From positions 620,001 through 684,000 of the forward strand of contig NZ_JAGQFP010000001.1 in the NCBI RefSeq assembly GCF_019090095.1: 64,000 bases of DNA, given 5' to 3'. Positions 25,069 to 34,166 of this stretch are shown here, in pieces (position 1 is the first letter of the stretch; each line of letters begins with the position of its first letter). This DNA is from Stutzerimonas stutzeri (GTDB lineage Bacteria > Pseudomonadota > Gammaproteobacteria > Pseudomonadales > Pseudomonadaceae). Under the pieces are notes generated by a model, which searched no databases, was not told where the DNA came from, and saw only the letters and a list, made by a program, of their open reading frames with translations. Both the position numbers and the translations under genes were made by a program.

Positions 25069-25830
25069 ATGCAGTCCATGTCACTCGCCGAAACCTTGCG
25101 TAGTGCCCAGCACGTCGTGGTATTTACCGGTGCTGGCGTTTCCGCGGAAAGCGGCATTCCAACCTTTCGCGACGCGCTGACCGGGCTGTGGGAACGTTTC
25201 GATGCGTCTTCGTTGGCGACGGCGGACGCGTTCCGGGCCGATCCCGCGTTGGTCTGGGGCTGGTATGAATGGCGCCGCATGAAGGTCCTGCAGGCCCAAC
25301 CCAACCCGGCGCACCTCGCGATCGCCGAACTGGCCCGCCATGTACCGCGGCTGACGCTGATCACGCAGAACGTCGATGACCTGCACGAGCGTGCCGGCAG
25401 TCGCGAGGTGATCCATCTTCATGGCAGCTTGCACCAACCGCGATGCTTCGAATGCGGTCGCGCGGCCGACGACCCGCCGGGCATGCCAAGCGAACCCGAA
25501 GGCGGGCGGCGCCTGGAGCCGCCTCGCTGCCGGGCCTGCGCAGGGCCGCTTCGCCCTGGCGTGGTCTGGTTCGGTGAAAGCCTGCCGGCCAATGCATTGG
25601 CCGCGGCATTCGAAGCGGCCGAGCACTGCGACGTGCTGTTATCGGTCGGCACCTCCGGAATGGTTTATCCGGCCGCCGAAGTTCCAGGGCGGGCCTGGCG
25701 CGCCGGGGCGACCGTCGTACAGGTCAATCCGCAACCGGAACTCACTCGGCGCACCCGGGAATACGCGCTGAAGGGGCCGGCTGGGGAACAGTTGCCGAGG
25801 CTGGTCGAGCTGGTGTTCGGGCAGCCGTAA
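25069..25830 (+). CDS. cobB: Sirtuin-family NAD-dependent protein deacylase (CobB/SIRT5-like)
   Basis: The 253-residue enzyme shows GAGVSAESGIPTFRD (NAD binding), TQNVDDLHERAGS, the catalytic His in HLHGSL, and two zinc pairs (CFEC and CRAC). The Y-x-x-R pair in WYEWRRMKV is typical of class III sirtuins that remove succinyl or malonyl groups as well as acetyl. The start at 25069 has GAGGAG 6 bp upstream; an earlier in-frame ATG at 25009 lacks one and would add a non-conserved tail. It stands alone, 154 bp after the photolyase. Confidence 0.9.
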   Translation: MQSMSLAETLRSAQHVVVFTGAGVSAESGIPTFRDALTGLWERFDASSLATADAFRADPALVWGWYEWRRMKVLQAQPNPAHLAIAELARHVPRLTLITQNVDDLHERAGSREVIHLHGSLHQPRCFECGRAADDPPGMPSEPEGGRRLEPPRCRACAGPLRPGVVWFGESLPANALAAAFEAAEHCDVLLSVGTSGMVYPAAEVPGRAWRAGATVVQVNPQPELTRRTREYALKGPAGEQLPRLVELVFGQP

Positions 25831-25913
25831 GCGCCTTCGCACCCAGTGGCCAGCCCTTCTAGTAGAAAGCCGTCCCGTTGCGCTCAACCGAACGCAGCGG
25901 CCTAGCCGGCGCG

Positions 25914-26225
25914 CTACTTGAGCCCGGCGATGCCGGAGACGATCAACGCGACCGAAAGCAGCTTCAGTGGCGTCAGCGCCTCCCCCAGCAACAAGGCCCC
26001 GAGCAGCACCGTGCCCAGCGTGCCGATGCCGGTCCAGATCGGATAGGCGATGCTGACCGGCAGCTCCCGCAACGCCAGCGTCAGGCAATAGATCCCCGCG
26101 CTCGCGGCGACGACCACCAGGACACTGGGCAGTAGCCGCGTGAAGCCCTCGGCGTACTTCATTGCCATTGCGAAGAGCACCTCGAAGCCTGCCGCCAGCA
26201 GGAGAAATGCCCAGCCGCTGGCCAT
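25914..26225 (-). CDS. SMR-family small multidrug/guanidinium-type transporter
   Basis: The 103-residue protein consists of four hydrophobic helices with the membrane-embedded Glu of the SMR family in AAGFEVLFAMAMKY, and PVSIAYPIWTGIG in helix 3. It should act as a dual-topology dimer exchanging protons for small cations. The SugE/Gdx versus EmrE choice is not certain, and no guanidine riboswitch is visible upstream. Its start overlaps the azoR stop (ATGA), so the two genes are one operon divergent from a LysR gene. Confidence 0.85.
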   Translation of the reverse strand: MASGWAFLLLAAGFEVLFAMAMKYAEGFTRLLPSVLVVVAASAGIYCLTLALRELPVSIAYPIWTGIGTLGTVLLGALLLGEALTPLKLLSVALIVSGIAGLK

Positions 26226-26860
26226 CAGAAGTCCAACGCCAGCTGTGCCAGCCGACGCCGCGCCGCTTGGTAGGAATCTTCGAATACCAGCCCACCGAAC
26301 TCGTCATTCTCCACCGCGACTACTTCGACATCGGTAATGCCGATCAACCCGAGCACGGCGCGCAGGTGGGTATCGGCGTGGTTGAGGTGGGCGTTGATGC
26401 CATCCGGGCCGTAGCCACGATCGCCTCGGGTGGTGATGATCAGCGCACGCTTGCCGAGCACTCGCGGCTTGTACTGGCTGACCGGGTCCTCAGGCGTGAA
26501 ATCGAAGGTGCGGCCGATGCGCACGATCTGGTCGATCCAGGCCTTGACGCCACTGGGTACGCCGAAGTTGTACATGGGCGCGGCGATGACCAGGCGATCT
26601 GTATCGAGCAGCTCATCGACCAGCGTGTCGCTGAGCGCCAGGTCCGCATGCATCGCTGCAGTGCGCTCGGCAGGCGCACTGAACGCGGCAGCCACCCAGC
26701 CCTCGGTTACCGGTGGCAGGACGATACGGCCGACTTCGCGGCGCGACAGCTCGACGTCGCCCTGCTCGTCCGCCAGCTCTTGTAGAAAGTGTTCGAGCAA
26801 GCGCCGTGAGTGCGAGCGTTCACCGCGCGGGCTACCTTGTATGGCCAGAATTCTTTTCAT
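26225..26860 (-). CDS. azoR: FMN-dependent NADH-azoreductase / quinone reductase
   Basis: The 211-residue flavodoxin-fold protein has ILAIQGSPRGERSHSRRLLE at the N-terminus, the FMN-contacting APMYNFGVPSGVKAWIDQI and a TTRGDRGYGP segment, as in AzoR. It reduces azo dyes and quinones with two electrons from NADH, which limits semiquinone stress. It is first in the leftward operon with the SMR transporter and divergent from the LysR regulator 115 bp away, which probably controls it. Confidence 0.88.
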   Translation of the reverse strand: MKRILAIQGSPRGERSHSRRLLEHFLQELADEQGDVELSRREVGRIVLPPVTEGWVAAAFSAPAERTAAMHADLALSDTLVDELLDTDRLVIAAPMYNFGVPSGVKAWIDQIVRIGRTFDFTPEDPVSQYKPRVLGKRALIITTRGDRGYGPDGINAHLNHADTHLRAVLGLIGITDVEVVAVENDEFGGLVFEDSYQAARRRLAQLALDF

Positions 26861-26975
26861 CTATCATCTCCGACGCCGCACCATGCGGCCTACGAAGCCA
26901 AGGTATTGGCCGAAGCCGACGACGACAAATGAGCAATACTGCCGCCGAATGAAATGAATTCACCTGAGGCATCAC

Positions 26976-27860
26976 ATGTTCGCGACTCTTCCACTCACCG
27001 CCTTGCGCACCTTCGAATCCGCCGCGCGGCTGCATAGCTTCAAGGCCGCCGCCGAAGAGCTGGCGGTCACGCCTACGGCGGTTTCGCACCAGATCAAGAC
27101 GCTCGAAAGTTGGTTGGGGGTGCCGCTGTTTCACCGCTTGGCGCGCGGTGTCCGCCTGACCGAAAGCGGCGAGCGGTTGTTCGGGCGTGTGCATGGCGCC
27201 TTGCTGGACATCGTGCAGAGCGTCGATCAGTTGCGTCCGCATCCAAGCATCGGCAGCCTGACGTTATCCACCACGCCAGCCTTCGCGGCGCTGTGGTTGA
27301 TCCCGCGCCTAGGGCGCTTTTATCAGGCGCATCCGGGCATCAAGGTCCGCGTCGAAACCAGCACCGAGCTGCTCGACCTGCAGCAGGACGCCAGCATTGA
27401 CCTGGTGATTCGCTACGGTTACGGCAGTCACCCCAGCCTGCACAGCCAGTGTCTGCTCGACGAACGCTTCGGGGTATATGGTGCGCCGGGGCTGCTTGCC
27501 TCTCTGGACCGGACACGGCTGACACTGATTACGGTGCGCTGGCGCAACTCGCAGCTCTACGATCGCAGCTGGAAGGCCTGGTGCGAGGCGGCAGACGAGT
27601 CATGGCTGGCGCACGCCGAGCTGCGCGAATACGACGAGGAGCATTACGCCTTGCAGGCCGCCATCGCCGGGCAAGGCCTGGTCCTGGCAAGCGACGTGCT
27701 GGTGTCGCAGAGCCTGGCGATGGGGCTGCTGCAACCGTTGCGCCCCGAGATAACCGTGCCCGGGGCGAACTACACGGCGCTGTGTGTGCCTGGCCGCGAG
27801 CGGCACCCGCCGGTCAAGGCCTTCTTCGACTGGCTGAACGAAGCATCGAGCAGCCGCTGA
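26976..27860 (+). CDS. LysR-family transcriptional regulator (GcvA-like)
   Basis: The 294-residue protein has the LysR HTH (ALRTFESAARLHSFKAAAEE, then TPTAVSHQIKTLESWLGVPL) and a periplasmic-binding-like effector domain (residues 90-290). It is divergent from azoR and the SMR transporter, so it is the natural candidate regulator of that pair; the effector may be a quinone or aromatic compound. It converges on the GST gene with a 6-bp gap. Confidence 0.85.
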   Translation: MFATLPLTALRTFESAARLHSFKAAAEELAVTPTAVSHQIKTLESWLGVPLFHRLARGVRLTESGERLFGRVHGALLDIVQSVDQLRPHPSIGSLTLSTTPAFAALWLIPRLGRFYQAHPGIKVRVETSTELLDLQQDASIDLVIRYGYGSHPSLHSQCLLDERFGVYGAPGLLASLDRTRLTLITVRWRNSQLYDRSWKAWCEAADESWLAHAELREYDEEHYALQAAIAGQGLVLASDVLVSQSLAMGLLQPLRPEITVPGANYTALCVPGRERHPPVKAFFDWLNEASSSR

Positions 27861-27866
27861 GAGCGG

Positions 27867-28487
27867 TCACGTCAGCGGGGTCATCACGGCGCGCTGGTAG
27901 GCCGGCCGCTCTTGCAGTCGCGCATACCACGCTTGCAAATGCGGCAGGGCCGGCCGTTCGATGGGCATCTCGAACCAGGCGTAGGCGAAGCAACCCAGCG
28001 GAATATCACCCATGCCGAAGTGCTCGCCGGACAGATAAGGCTGCTTGGCCAGGGCCTCATCGGCGATCGCCAGTAGCGTACCGCAAGCCTCCAGCGCCGC
28101 CTGTACCGCGGCCATGTCACGTTGGTCCTCCGCGGTACGCACGATGTTCCAGAACAACGGCCGGAAAGGCGTCGCCAGGGATGACGTCACCCAGTCCATC
28201 CACTTGTCCGCGCCGGCACGCTCGCGCGGATCGACACTCCACAGCCTGCCTTCACCGTACTGCGCCGCGAGGTAGCGAACGATGGCGTTGGACTCCCACA
28301 GCACCAGCTCGCCATCCTCGAGACACGGCACCAGGCGATTCGGATTCCTGGCCAGGTACTCGGCTTCGCCCACCACGCCGAAGGCACCTCCCGCATCGAT
28401 GCGGGTATAGGGAATAGCCAGCTCTTCAAGGCACCAGAGCGCTTTTCTCACGTTGGTCGAGTTGATTCGCCCCCATAGTTTCAGCAT
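27867..28487 (-). CDS. Glutathione S-transferase family protein
   Basis: The start at 28487 (MLKLWGRINSTNVRKALWCL) has GAGGAC upstream; an ATG 66 bp earlier would add an unlikely tail. The 206-residue cytoplasmic protein has a thioredoxin-like domain (residues 1-80, with NRLVPCLEDGELVLWESNAI for glutathione contact) and an all-helical C-terminal domain (90-200, GMGDIPLGC). The catalytic residue is probably Ser11 or Asn13. Substrate is unknown. Confidence 0.88.
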   Translation of the reverse strand: MLKLWGRINSTNVRKALWCLEELAIPYTRIDAGGAFGVVGEAEYLARNPNRLVPCLEDGELVLWESNAIVRYLAAQYGEGRLWSVDPRERAGADKWMDWVTSSLATPFRPLFWNIVRTAEDQRDMAAVQAALEACGTLLAIADEALAKQPYLSGEHFGMGDIPLGCFAYAWFEMPIERPALPHLQAWYARLQERPAYQRAVMTPLT

Positions 28488-28569
28488 GCATTTGTCCTCT
28501 CGTTCGTAGTGTCCGCTGGCAAGCCCAACACCTGGCCGCAGCCTCATCGCCATCGCGTCGTTGCCAACC

Positions 28570-30567
28570 TCATCGTGCTTTCTTTCGCGCCGAGAGCAGG
28601 CGCGTCGCCCCTTGAGGCTTTTGCGTGTACCAGAGCACGCGGCTCACGCCGCGGGTAATCGCCACGTAGGCCAGGCGCAGATTTTCATCCGCCATGGCCT
28701 GATCGTAGCGGTTCCGGAAGAAGCCCGAGTAGGCGTACAAGGCGTTGCGAAGCGGATGTTTTTCCGCCGGCAGACAGTCATCGACGATGATCGCGACCTC
28801 CGCCTGCAGCCCCTTGGCGCGGTGGATGGTGCAGGCCTTGACCGGCAACCGCTTGTCCAGCTCGGCCTGGATGACGCGCAACGGTTCGTTGCGGCGGCTG
28901 AGTACCAGCACGGCGTTGCGATCGGCATTCGGGCGTGTCGAGACGTGCCGACACTGCGCCTCGATCTCGGCGATCAGCGCTGGCAGGCCCGTCTTGATGT
29001 CGAAGCGCGTCACCAGCTTCACACCGTGGTCGCCGGACTCAGCTTTTTTCGCCGCCTGGCTGGCCTTGGCCTGCTTGAACTCGACGCCATCGAGCACCGC
29101 CTCGCCATCGCGAATGATCGGCTCGATGGAGCGGTAGTTGGTTTCCATCATCAGCACCCTGCTCTGCTTCGTGGCGCCCTTGCCGGGGAAGTATTTGTCG
29201 AAGTCCATGAACAGCTCCGGCGAGCTGCCGCGCCAGCCGTAGATCGACTGCCAGTCATCACCGATCGCCATCAGGCTCACCGTTTCGCCCTGTCGCGCGA
29301 GCGCTCCGTGCAGGGCCTGTAGCCACTGGACGATCTGCGGCGAGATGTCCTGAAACTCATCGATCAACAGATGGCTGAACGGTGCGAGCGCGTCCATCGC
29401 AACGTCCGAATCGCCGGCCGCCAGCTGCTGGGTGAGTCGCTGGAAGGCGCCGTTGAAGGTCATCAGCCCCTGCGCTTGCAATGCGGCCTGGAAATACTGC
29501 CAGAACAGGATCAGCGCCCCGACGAAGTCACGCTCGTGCTCGGCGCAATCGAGCCGCTGAACCTGCAGTTGCTCGATGCGAATGCCGATGCTCTCGATGA
29601 AGCCCGCCTGGGCGTAGAAGGCTTCGAACAGCGGAACCGGAACGAATTCGCCAGCCAGCTTGAACCCGTCCAGCGGCGCTTTCGGTGAGGTGCGTCCGGG
29701 CCGCTCGCGAGCGTCGGGTGCAGGCAGCCCCAGCAGCTGGTGGACCTTGATCCGAAACTCCTCCTGCTCGGCGTAGCACGCCTGATAAGCCTGCTTCAGC
29801 AGCCGCTGCTGTGCGGGACCCAGGCGTGCCGATGTCAGCGGGTTATCCGGCTCGGCGGGCGATGCGCCCTTTTGGTCCAGTTGCTCGAACCATTGCGGTT
29901 TACCCAGGGATGCCTTCGCCAATACCGCCATCGCCGAATGAAAGGTGCGCACGCACTGGCGTACTTGGGCGGGATCGAAGTCGACGTTCCAGAAGCCCAG
30001 CACCCGGGTCAGTTGGTCGCGCAACTCGGCGCAGGAGGCATTGGTGAAGGAGATGACTGTCAGGCGTTCCGGCGGCACGTTCAGATGGCAGAGCATGAAC
30101 ACCACCCGCAGGATCAGGGTGGTGGACTTGCCCGAGCCCGCTCCGGCAAATATTCGCGTCACCGGACTGTCATCGAGGATCATGCGCCACTGCTCGTCCG
30201 AGGGCGCCCGCACGACCCCGGCCTCGACTGCGCGCCCCACGCGCAGGCGCATCGCCTGAATCTGCTGCGTGTCGACCGCCAACTTGGCCGGACCATAGAG
30301 GCCTTCGCCCGCGGACGATTTAGCCTTGCGCGTCTGCGCCCGTGGCTTGGCTGTGGCTTGCCGCGGCCGTGGTGATTTGACGGCCTTCGCCGACTTGGCT
30401 GGTGCCTTGAGCCCCTTCGCGGGCTTTGCGGTCGATGCCTTACGGCCATCCGGCCAGCGCCGCAGAATCAGCTCTTCTTCGGACTGCACATAGGCCGAGG
30501 TGCGCGGAAAACAACGGGCCAATGCGCTGGACACCAGCAGCTTGTAGCGCTTGACGGCAGACAACAT
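28570..30567 (-). CDS. UvrD/Rep-like superfamily 1 DNA helicase
   Basis: The 665-residue protein (start MLSAVKRYK at 30567) has an N-terminal basic, Ala-Lys-Pro-rich linker of about 80 residues, then a UvrD-type helicase core: Walker A FAGAGSGKST (Lys147), motif Ia SFTNASCAELRDQL, motif II LIDEFQD, motif III GDDWQSIYGWRG, motif IV-like METNYRS and motif V HRAKGLQAEVAIIVDD. It would unwind DNA 3'-5' during repair or replication. It is divergent from the UvsE gene, which suggests a shared DNA-damage role. It is shorter than UvrD and lacks the usual C-terminal tail. Confidence 0.85.
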   Translation of the reverse strand: MLSAVKRYKLLVSSALARCFPRTSAYVQSEEELILRRWPDGRKASTAKPAKGLKAPAKSAKAVKSPRPRQATAKPRAQTRKAKSSAGEGLYGPAKLAVDTQQIQAMRLRVGRAVEAGVVRAPSDEQWRMILDDSPVTRIFAGAGSGKSTTLILRVVFMLCHLNVPPERLTVISFTNASCAELRDQLTRVLGFWNVDFDPAQVRQCVRTFHSAMAVLAKASLGKPQWFEQLDQKGASPAEPDNPLTSARLGPAQQRLLKQAYQACYAEQEEFRIKVHQLLGLPAPDARERPGRTSPKAPLDGFKLAGEFVPVPLFEAFYAQAGFIESIGIRIEQLQVQRLDCAEHERDFVGALILFWQYFQAALQAQGLMTFNGAFQRLTQQLAAGDSDVAMDALAPFSHLLIDEFQDISPQIVQWLQALHGALARQGETVSLMAIGDDWQSIYGWRGSSPELFMDFDKYFPGKGATKQSRVLMMETNYRSIEPIIRDGEAVLDGVEFKQAKASQAAKKAESGDHGVKLVTRFDIKTGLPALIAEIEAQCRHVSTRPNADRNAVLVLSRRNEPLRVIQAELDKRLPVKACTIHRAKGLQAEVAIIVDDCLPAEKHPLRNALYAYSGFFRNRYDQAMADENLRLAYVAITRGVSRVLWYTQKPQGATRLLSARKKAR

Positions 30568-30743
30568 GAACAACCAACCGGAGCAATATAGGGACGCGGT
30601 ATGGTACGAGGTTTTCCGCATCGGCTGGACGCCGATCGGCATCGTTTGTCCCGACCAGCGCCTGGCGACTGACCAGTCGACGGGCGCGTTCGTCAGGTGC
30701 CCGGCACCCTGCTTCGTCTGCGGCCACTAAGTAAGGACACGTC

Positions 30744-31781
30744 ATGGCGCCCAAGCCCAAGGTCCTTATGTACAGAATCGGTTTCGCCTGCATGTACCGC
30801 CACCCTGGCCACAGCGAGTCGCTGAAGGAGCTGGAGGCCATTGAGCGCGCCTTCAATCCGCGTTCGACCACCTTGCGCTGGCTCAACAGCGTGTCGCAGG
30901 CGGCGGCGCGGGAAAAGCTGAACGAGATCGTCGAGCACAACCTCGCGGCGCAGCTGCGGCTGCTCGATTATGTCGGTACCCTGCCCGAGCCCCTGCGCAT
31001 GCTGCGTTTGAGCAGCGACTTGCTGCCGTTCTACAGCCATCCGCAAGCACAGGCCTTTTACGAGCAGCCCGAGGTGCGCCGCGTCATGGAAGGCGGCTTC
31101 GCGCAGATAGGGTCGCGCGCCAGGGAGCTGGGCATCCGCCTTTCCCTGCATCCGGGCCAGTATTGCGTGCTCGGATCGGACAAGCCGCAGGTGGTGGAAA
31201 ACAGCCTGGCCGAATTCGAATACCACGCCGACATGATCCGCATGATGGGTTTCGGTCGGCGTTTTCAGGACTTCAAATGCAATGTGCACATCGCGGGGCG
31301 CCTAGGCGGCGACGGTATCCGAGCGATCTGGCCTCGCCTTTCGCAGGAAGCGCGCCACTGCATCACGTTCGAGAATGAAGAGAAAACCTACGGCGTCGAT
31401 GACTGCTTGCAACTTGCCGATCTTGCGCCGGTGGTCCTGGATATCCATCACTGCTGGATCAACGAAGACACCTACATCGACCCCAACGACCCAAGGGTGT
31501 CACGCATCATCGAAAGCTGGCGCGGTGTACGACCCACGATGCACTACTCCCAGCCCCCTGAGCGCCTGATGGAGCTGGGGTTTTCCGCCGAAGACAAACT
31601 GGAAATGCCGGCACTGCTGGAGCAGGTCAGCAAGCGCGACCTTTACAGCCACAGCAAACGGATGTGGAACCGCTGGACCAACCTCTACGCGCGTGAATTC
31701 CTCGACCGCTTCGACATCATGTTCGAAGCCAAGGACAAGAACCTGGCGACACTCGACTATTACCGTGATTACCTCGCCTGA
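30744..31781 (+). CDS. uvsE: UV damage endonuclease UvsE (UVDE)
   Basis: The 345-residue TIM-barrel enzyme nicks DNA 5' of UV photoproducts, starting an alternative excision repair path. The metal-site segments are visible: RLSLHPGQY (His), AEFEYHADM, KCNVHIAGRLGG (His), FENEEKTYG (Glu) and VVLDIHHCWIN (His pair). Length and N-terminal RIGFACMYR fit the family. The gene stands alone behind a 176-bp divergent region shared with the helicase. UvsE has patchy occurrence in pseudomonads; with the photolyase it gives the cell two UV-specific repair routes. Confidence 0.9.
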   Translation: MAPKPKVLMYRIGFACMYRHPGHSESLKELEAIERAFNPRSTTLRWLNSVSQAAAREKLNEIVEHNLAAQLRLLDYVGTLPEPLRMLRLSSDLLPFYSHPQAQAFYEQPEVRRVMEGGFAQIGSRARELGIRLSLHPGQYCVLGSDKPQVVENSLAEFEYHADMIRMMGFGRRFQDFKCNVHIAGRLGGDGIRAIWPRLSQEARHCITFENEEKTYGVDDCLQLADLAPVVLDIHHCWINEDTYIDPNDPRVSRIIESWRGVRPTMHYSQPPERLMELGFSAEDKLEMPALLEQVSKRDLYSHSKRMWNRWTNLYAREFLDRFDIMFEAKDKNLATLDYYRDYLA

Positions 31782-32203
31782 TGTCCCGGCAACGCTGCTC
31801 TACTGTCAGGCCGGCCCAAACCAGGCACAGGCGAACGGAGCCGGCACGTTGTTGCGGGTTATCGCTGGGAAATATGCGGGATTCGGCGAGCGGAAGCGTC
31901 GAGACGGTGACTTCGTGGAAATGGCGGTCATGCGGGACGATGATCCTGCGCCAACCGTTGCGGCTCGCGCAGGATGAAGAGGTGGTCAGGAGTTTCTTGG
32001 CTGAATGTGATGCTCTCGACGTTTGGCCAGGATGTCAGCGGCGATTAGCGCCAGCAATGGCAATACCCCGACCTTCAGGCCTAGCTCCCATGATCCGAGG
32101 AACCCAATCAATACCGCTCCTACAACAACGATGGCTGCAATGCAGTGAGCGCAGAAGCGCCACAACTCGAGTGCAACGACCTGAGCTTTCTGGTTGTTGA
32201 TCA
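31782..32203. other. Region after uvsE containing one small reversed gene
   Basis: From 31782 to 31985 no convincing gene, hairpin or promoter is seen; base composition is ordinary. The rest is occupied by the small membrane-protein gene on the minus strand listed separately. Confidence 0.4.
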
Positions 32204-32204
32204 T
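31986..32204 (-). CDS. Small hypothetical membrane protein
   Basis: The ATG at 32204 has GAGGGG 7 bp upstream and gives 72 residues (MINNQKAQVVALELWRFCAH); a longer frame to 32279 lacks such a site. Two hydrophobic helices are predicted (AAIVVVGAVLIGFLG and VGVLPLLALIAADILA) followed by a basic tail. No family is recognised. The upstream leader (minus strand) contains TTGTACGA near 32238-32231, similar to the light boxes at 21.5 kb but weaker. Confidence 0.6.
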   Translation of the reverse strand: MINNQKAQVVALELWRFCAHCIAAIVVVGAVLIGFLGSWELGLKVGVLPLLALIAADILAKRREHHIQPRNS

Positions 32205-32462
32205 AGTTAGCCCCTCTCTCTTGTTGTAATAAGCTTCGTACAACTTGAGCGTAGTCAGCCCTGCCATTCCTGCAAACACATTTTTGTTTCAGGAATGTGT
32301 CTAGCTCGCAGGTTTCAGCGTTATTTTCTTAACAGCTACAGGGCCCACGCGGGCTTTAGCCAGATAGCACCAGCAAACAACGGCCATCAATAACAACCAA
32401 ACTTGCACAGGCCACGCGACGAGCGGTCGCAATGGCCCGTATCCATTTCGTTAATTACCGCG

Positions 32463-33599
32463 CTAGTGCGCCGCGGCAATTTCGTCGAGCGCGTCGCGTA
32501 ACAAGTCCAGTGTGCGATCGATATTGTTCAGTTTCTCCAAGCCGAACAAGCCGATACGGAACGTCTGAAAATCGGCGGGCTCGTCGCACTGCAGCGGCAC
32601 GCCAGCGGCGATCTGCAAGCCCTGCGCGGCGAATTTGCGGCCGTTCTTGATATCAGGGTCGTCCGTGTAGCACACCACCACGCCGGGCGCCTCGAAGCCG
32701 TCAGCCGCCACGCTCCTGAACCCCCGCTCCGCCAACAAGACGCGAACGCGTCGGCCGAGTTCGATCTGCTGATCCCGAACGGTTTCGAATCCATGCGCTT
32801 GTGTCTCCAGCATCACGTCGCGAAACAGCGCCAGCGAGTCGCTCGGCAGCGTCGCGTGATAGGCGTGCCCGCCTTGCTCGTAGGCTTGCATGATCTGCAG
32901 CCACTTTTTCAGGTCGCACGCAAAGCTGCTGCTCTGGGTACGTTCCACTTGCTGGCGAGCAGCCTCGCTCAGCATCACCAGCGCACAGCAAGGGGACGCG
33001 CTCCAGCCTTTCTGTGGCGCACTGATCAAGACATCGACCCCCGACGACTGCATATCCACCCACAGCGCGCCGGATGCAATGCAGTCCAGAACGAACAGAC
33101 CGCCGACCGCATGTACGGCGTCGCCGACCGCGCGCAGGTAATCGTCGGGCAGGATCATCCCCGATGACGTCTCGACATGGGGCGCAAACACCAGATCGGG
33201 CTTCTGCTCGGCTATGGCTGCGATCACCTCATCCAGCGGCGCCGGCGCAAAACCCGCTTGCGGCGCCTGACTCTGCGCTCGCGCCTTGAGCACCGTGGTG
33301 CGCGCCGGAATACCCCCCATCTCGAAGATCTGGCTCCAGCGATAACTGAACCAGCCATTGCGGATCACCAGGCAATGGCGGTCGTGTGCCAGCTGGCGGG
33401 CGACCGCTTCCATGCCAAAGGTCCCGCTGCCGGGCACGACGACGACCGCATCGGCGTTGTAGACCGCCTTGAGCGTTGCGGAGATGTCGTTCATCACGGC
33501 CTGGAATGACCGGGACATGTGGTTGAGCGAGCGATCAGTGTAAACGACCGAGTATTCGATCAGCCCATCAGGGTCGACGCGAGGATAAAGACGCGACAT
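32463..33599 (-). CDS. Class V PLP-dependent aminotransferase (serine-pyruvate / alanine-glyoxylate type)
   Basis: The start at 33599 (MSRLYPRVDPDGLIEY) has GGAG 7 bp upstream, giving 378 residues. The fold-type I PLP enzyme shows VVPGSGTFGMEAVARQL, the PLP-binding Asp in GLFVLDCIASG, and the Schiff-base Lys in SAPQKGWSASP. Likely reaction is transamination between a small amino acid (Ser, Ala or 2-aminoethylphosphonate) and glyoxylate or pyruvate. The frame stays open upstream for 60 more codons, but that part shows no family similarity. The gene stands alone. Confidence 0.82.
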   Translation of the reverse strand: MSRLYPRVDPDGLIEYSVVYTDRSLNHMSRSFQAVMNDISATLKAVYNADAVVVVPGSGTFGMEAVARQLAHDRHCLVIRNGWFSYRWSQIFEMGGIPARTTVLKARAQSQAPQAGFAPAPLDEVIAAIAEQKPDLVFAPHVETSSGMILPDDYLRAVGDAVHAVGGLFVLDCIASGALWVDMQSSGVDVLISAPQKGWSASPCCALVMLSEAARQQVERTQSSSFACDLKKWLQIMQAYEQGGHAYHATLPSDSLALFRDVMLETQAHGFETVRDQQIELGRRVRVLLAERGFRSVAADGFEAPGVVVCYTDDPDIKNGRKFAAQGLQIAAGVPLQCDEPADFQTFRIGLFGLEKLNNIDRTLDLLRDALDEIAAAH

Positions 33600-34166
33600 G
33601 GCAGGACTCCGCAGAAAGAACCGATCTTGACCCTGCACCAAGCCCGACGGCTTTACAAGCACGACACCGCGTGACGCCCCGCCGGTGTAACTCGCCTCAT
33701 AAAGAACCGCTTCTATATCTCGCCGCAAGAACCCTTGCCCTGAATACAGGTCGAAGAAGTTCAATTCAGTCCGCGCCATTCGTCGGTTTTTTAGACATTC
33801 AGGTTCGTGACCCGATTAACGGTCAATTCAAAAAACCGGCGCCATCATCCCCTACCAGCCGCATGGTGCGGGCCATCCAGAGCTAATCGCAAAAGATGGC
33901 CAGCGGCCATTTGATATTAAAACAATGGCCATTTAGCGAGTAGACGTAATATTGGCGGCAATATTACGTCTACTTAGATTCAAAAGATAAAAGAAACAAA
34001 TTATAAATGCGCAACGAAACGGCGCCTGCCCGGCGGCCGTTTCATTCAGTGGTTCGTTCTATCGGTGGTTTCCGCCTGCCTAGCAGCACCGCTTATTGAT
34101 CAACCTCCCCTGTCGATTCATCGCAACGCCGGCAACGCGCGTCGATGCCCAACACATGGTGAGCCA
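33600..34166. promoter_or_regulatory. Long AT-richer intergenic region with a perfect palindrome
   Basis: This 567-bp gap separates the divergent aminotransferase and glycosidase genes and is clearly AT-richer than the rest. Its key feature is a perfect inverted repeat, AGTAGACGTAATATT at 33939-33953 and its complement at 33960-33974, with a 6-nt loop. Just before it GGCCATTT occurs twice (near 33904 and 33927). There is no T-run after the palindrome, so it is more likely an operator than a terminator. No gene was found. Confidence 0.6.

Noticed and set aside
33600..33779. 60-codon N-terminal extension of the class V aminotransferase
   Set aside because: There is no ribosome-binding site at the upstream start, a good one before 33599, and no similarity of the extension to the family.
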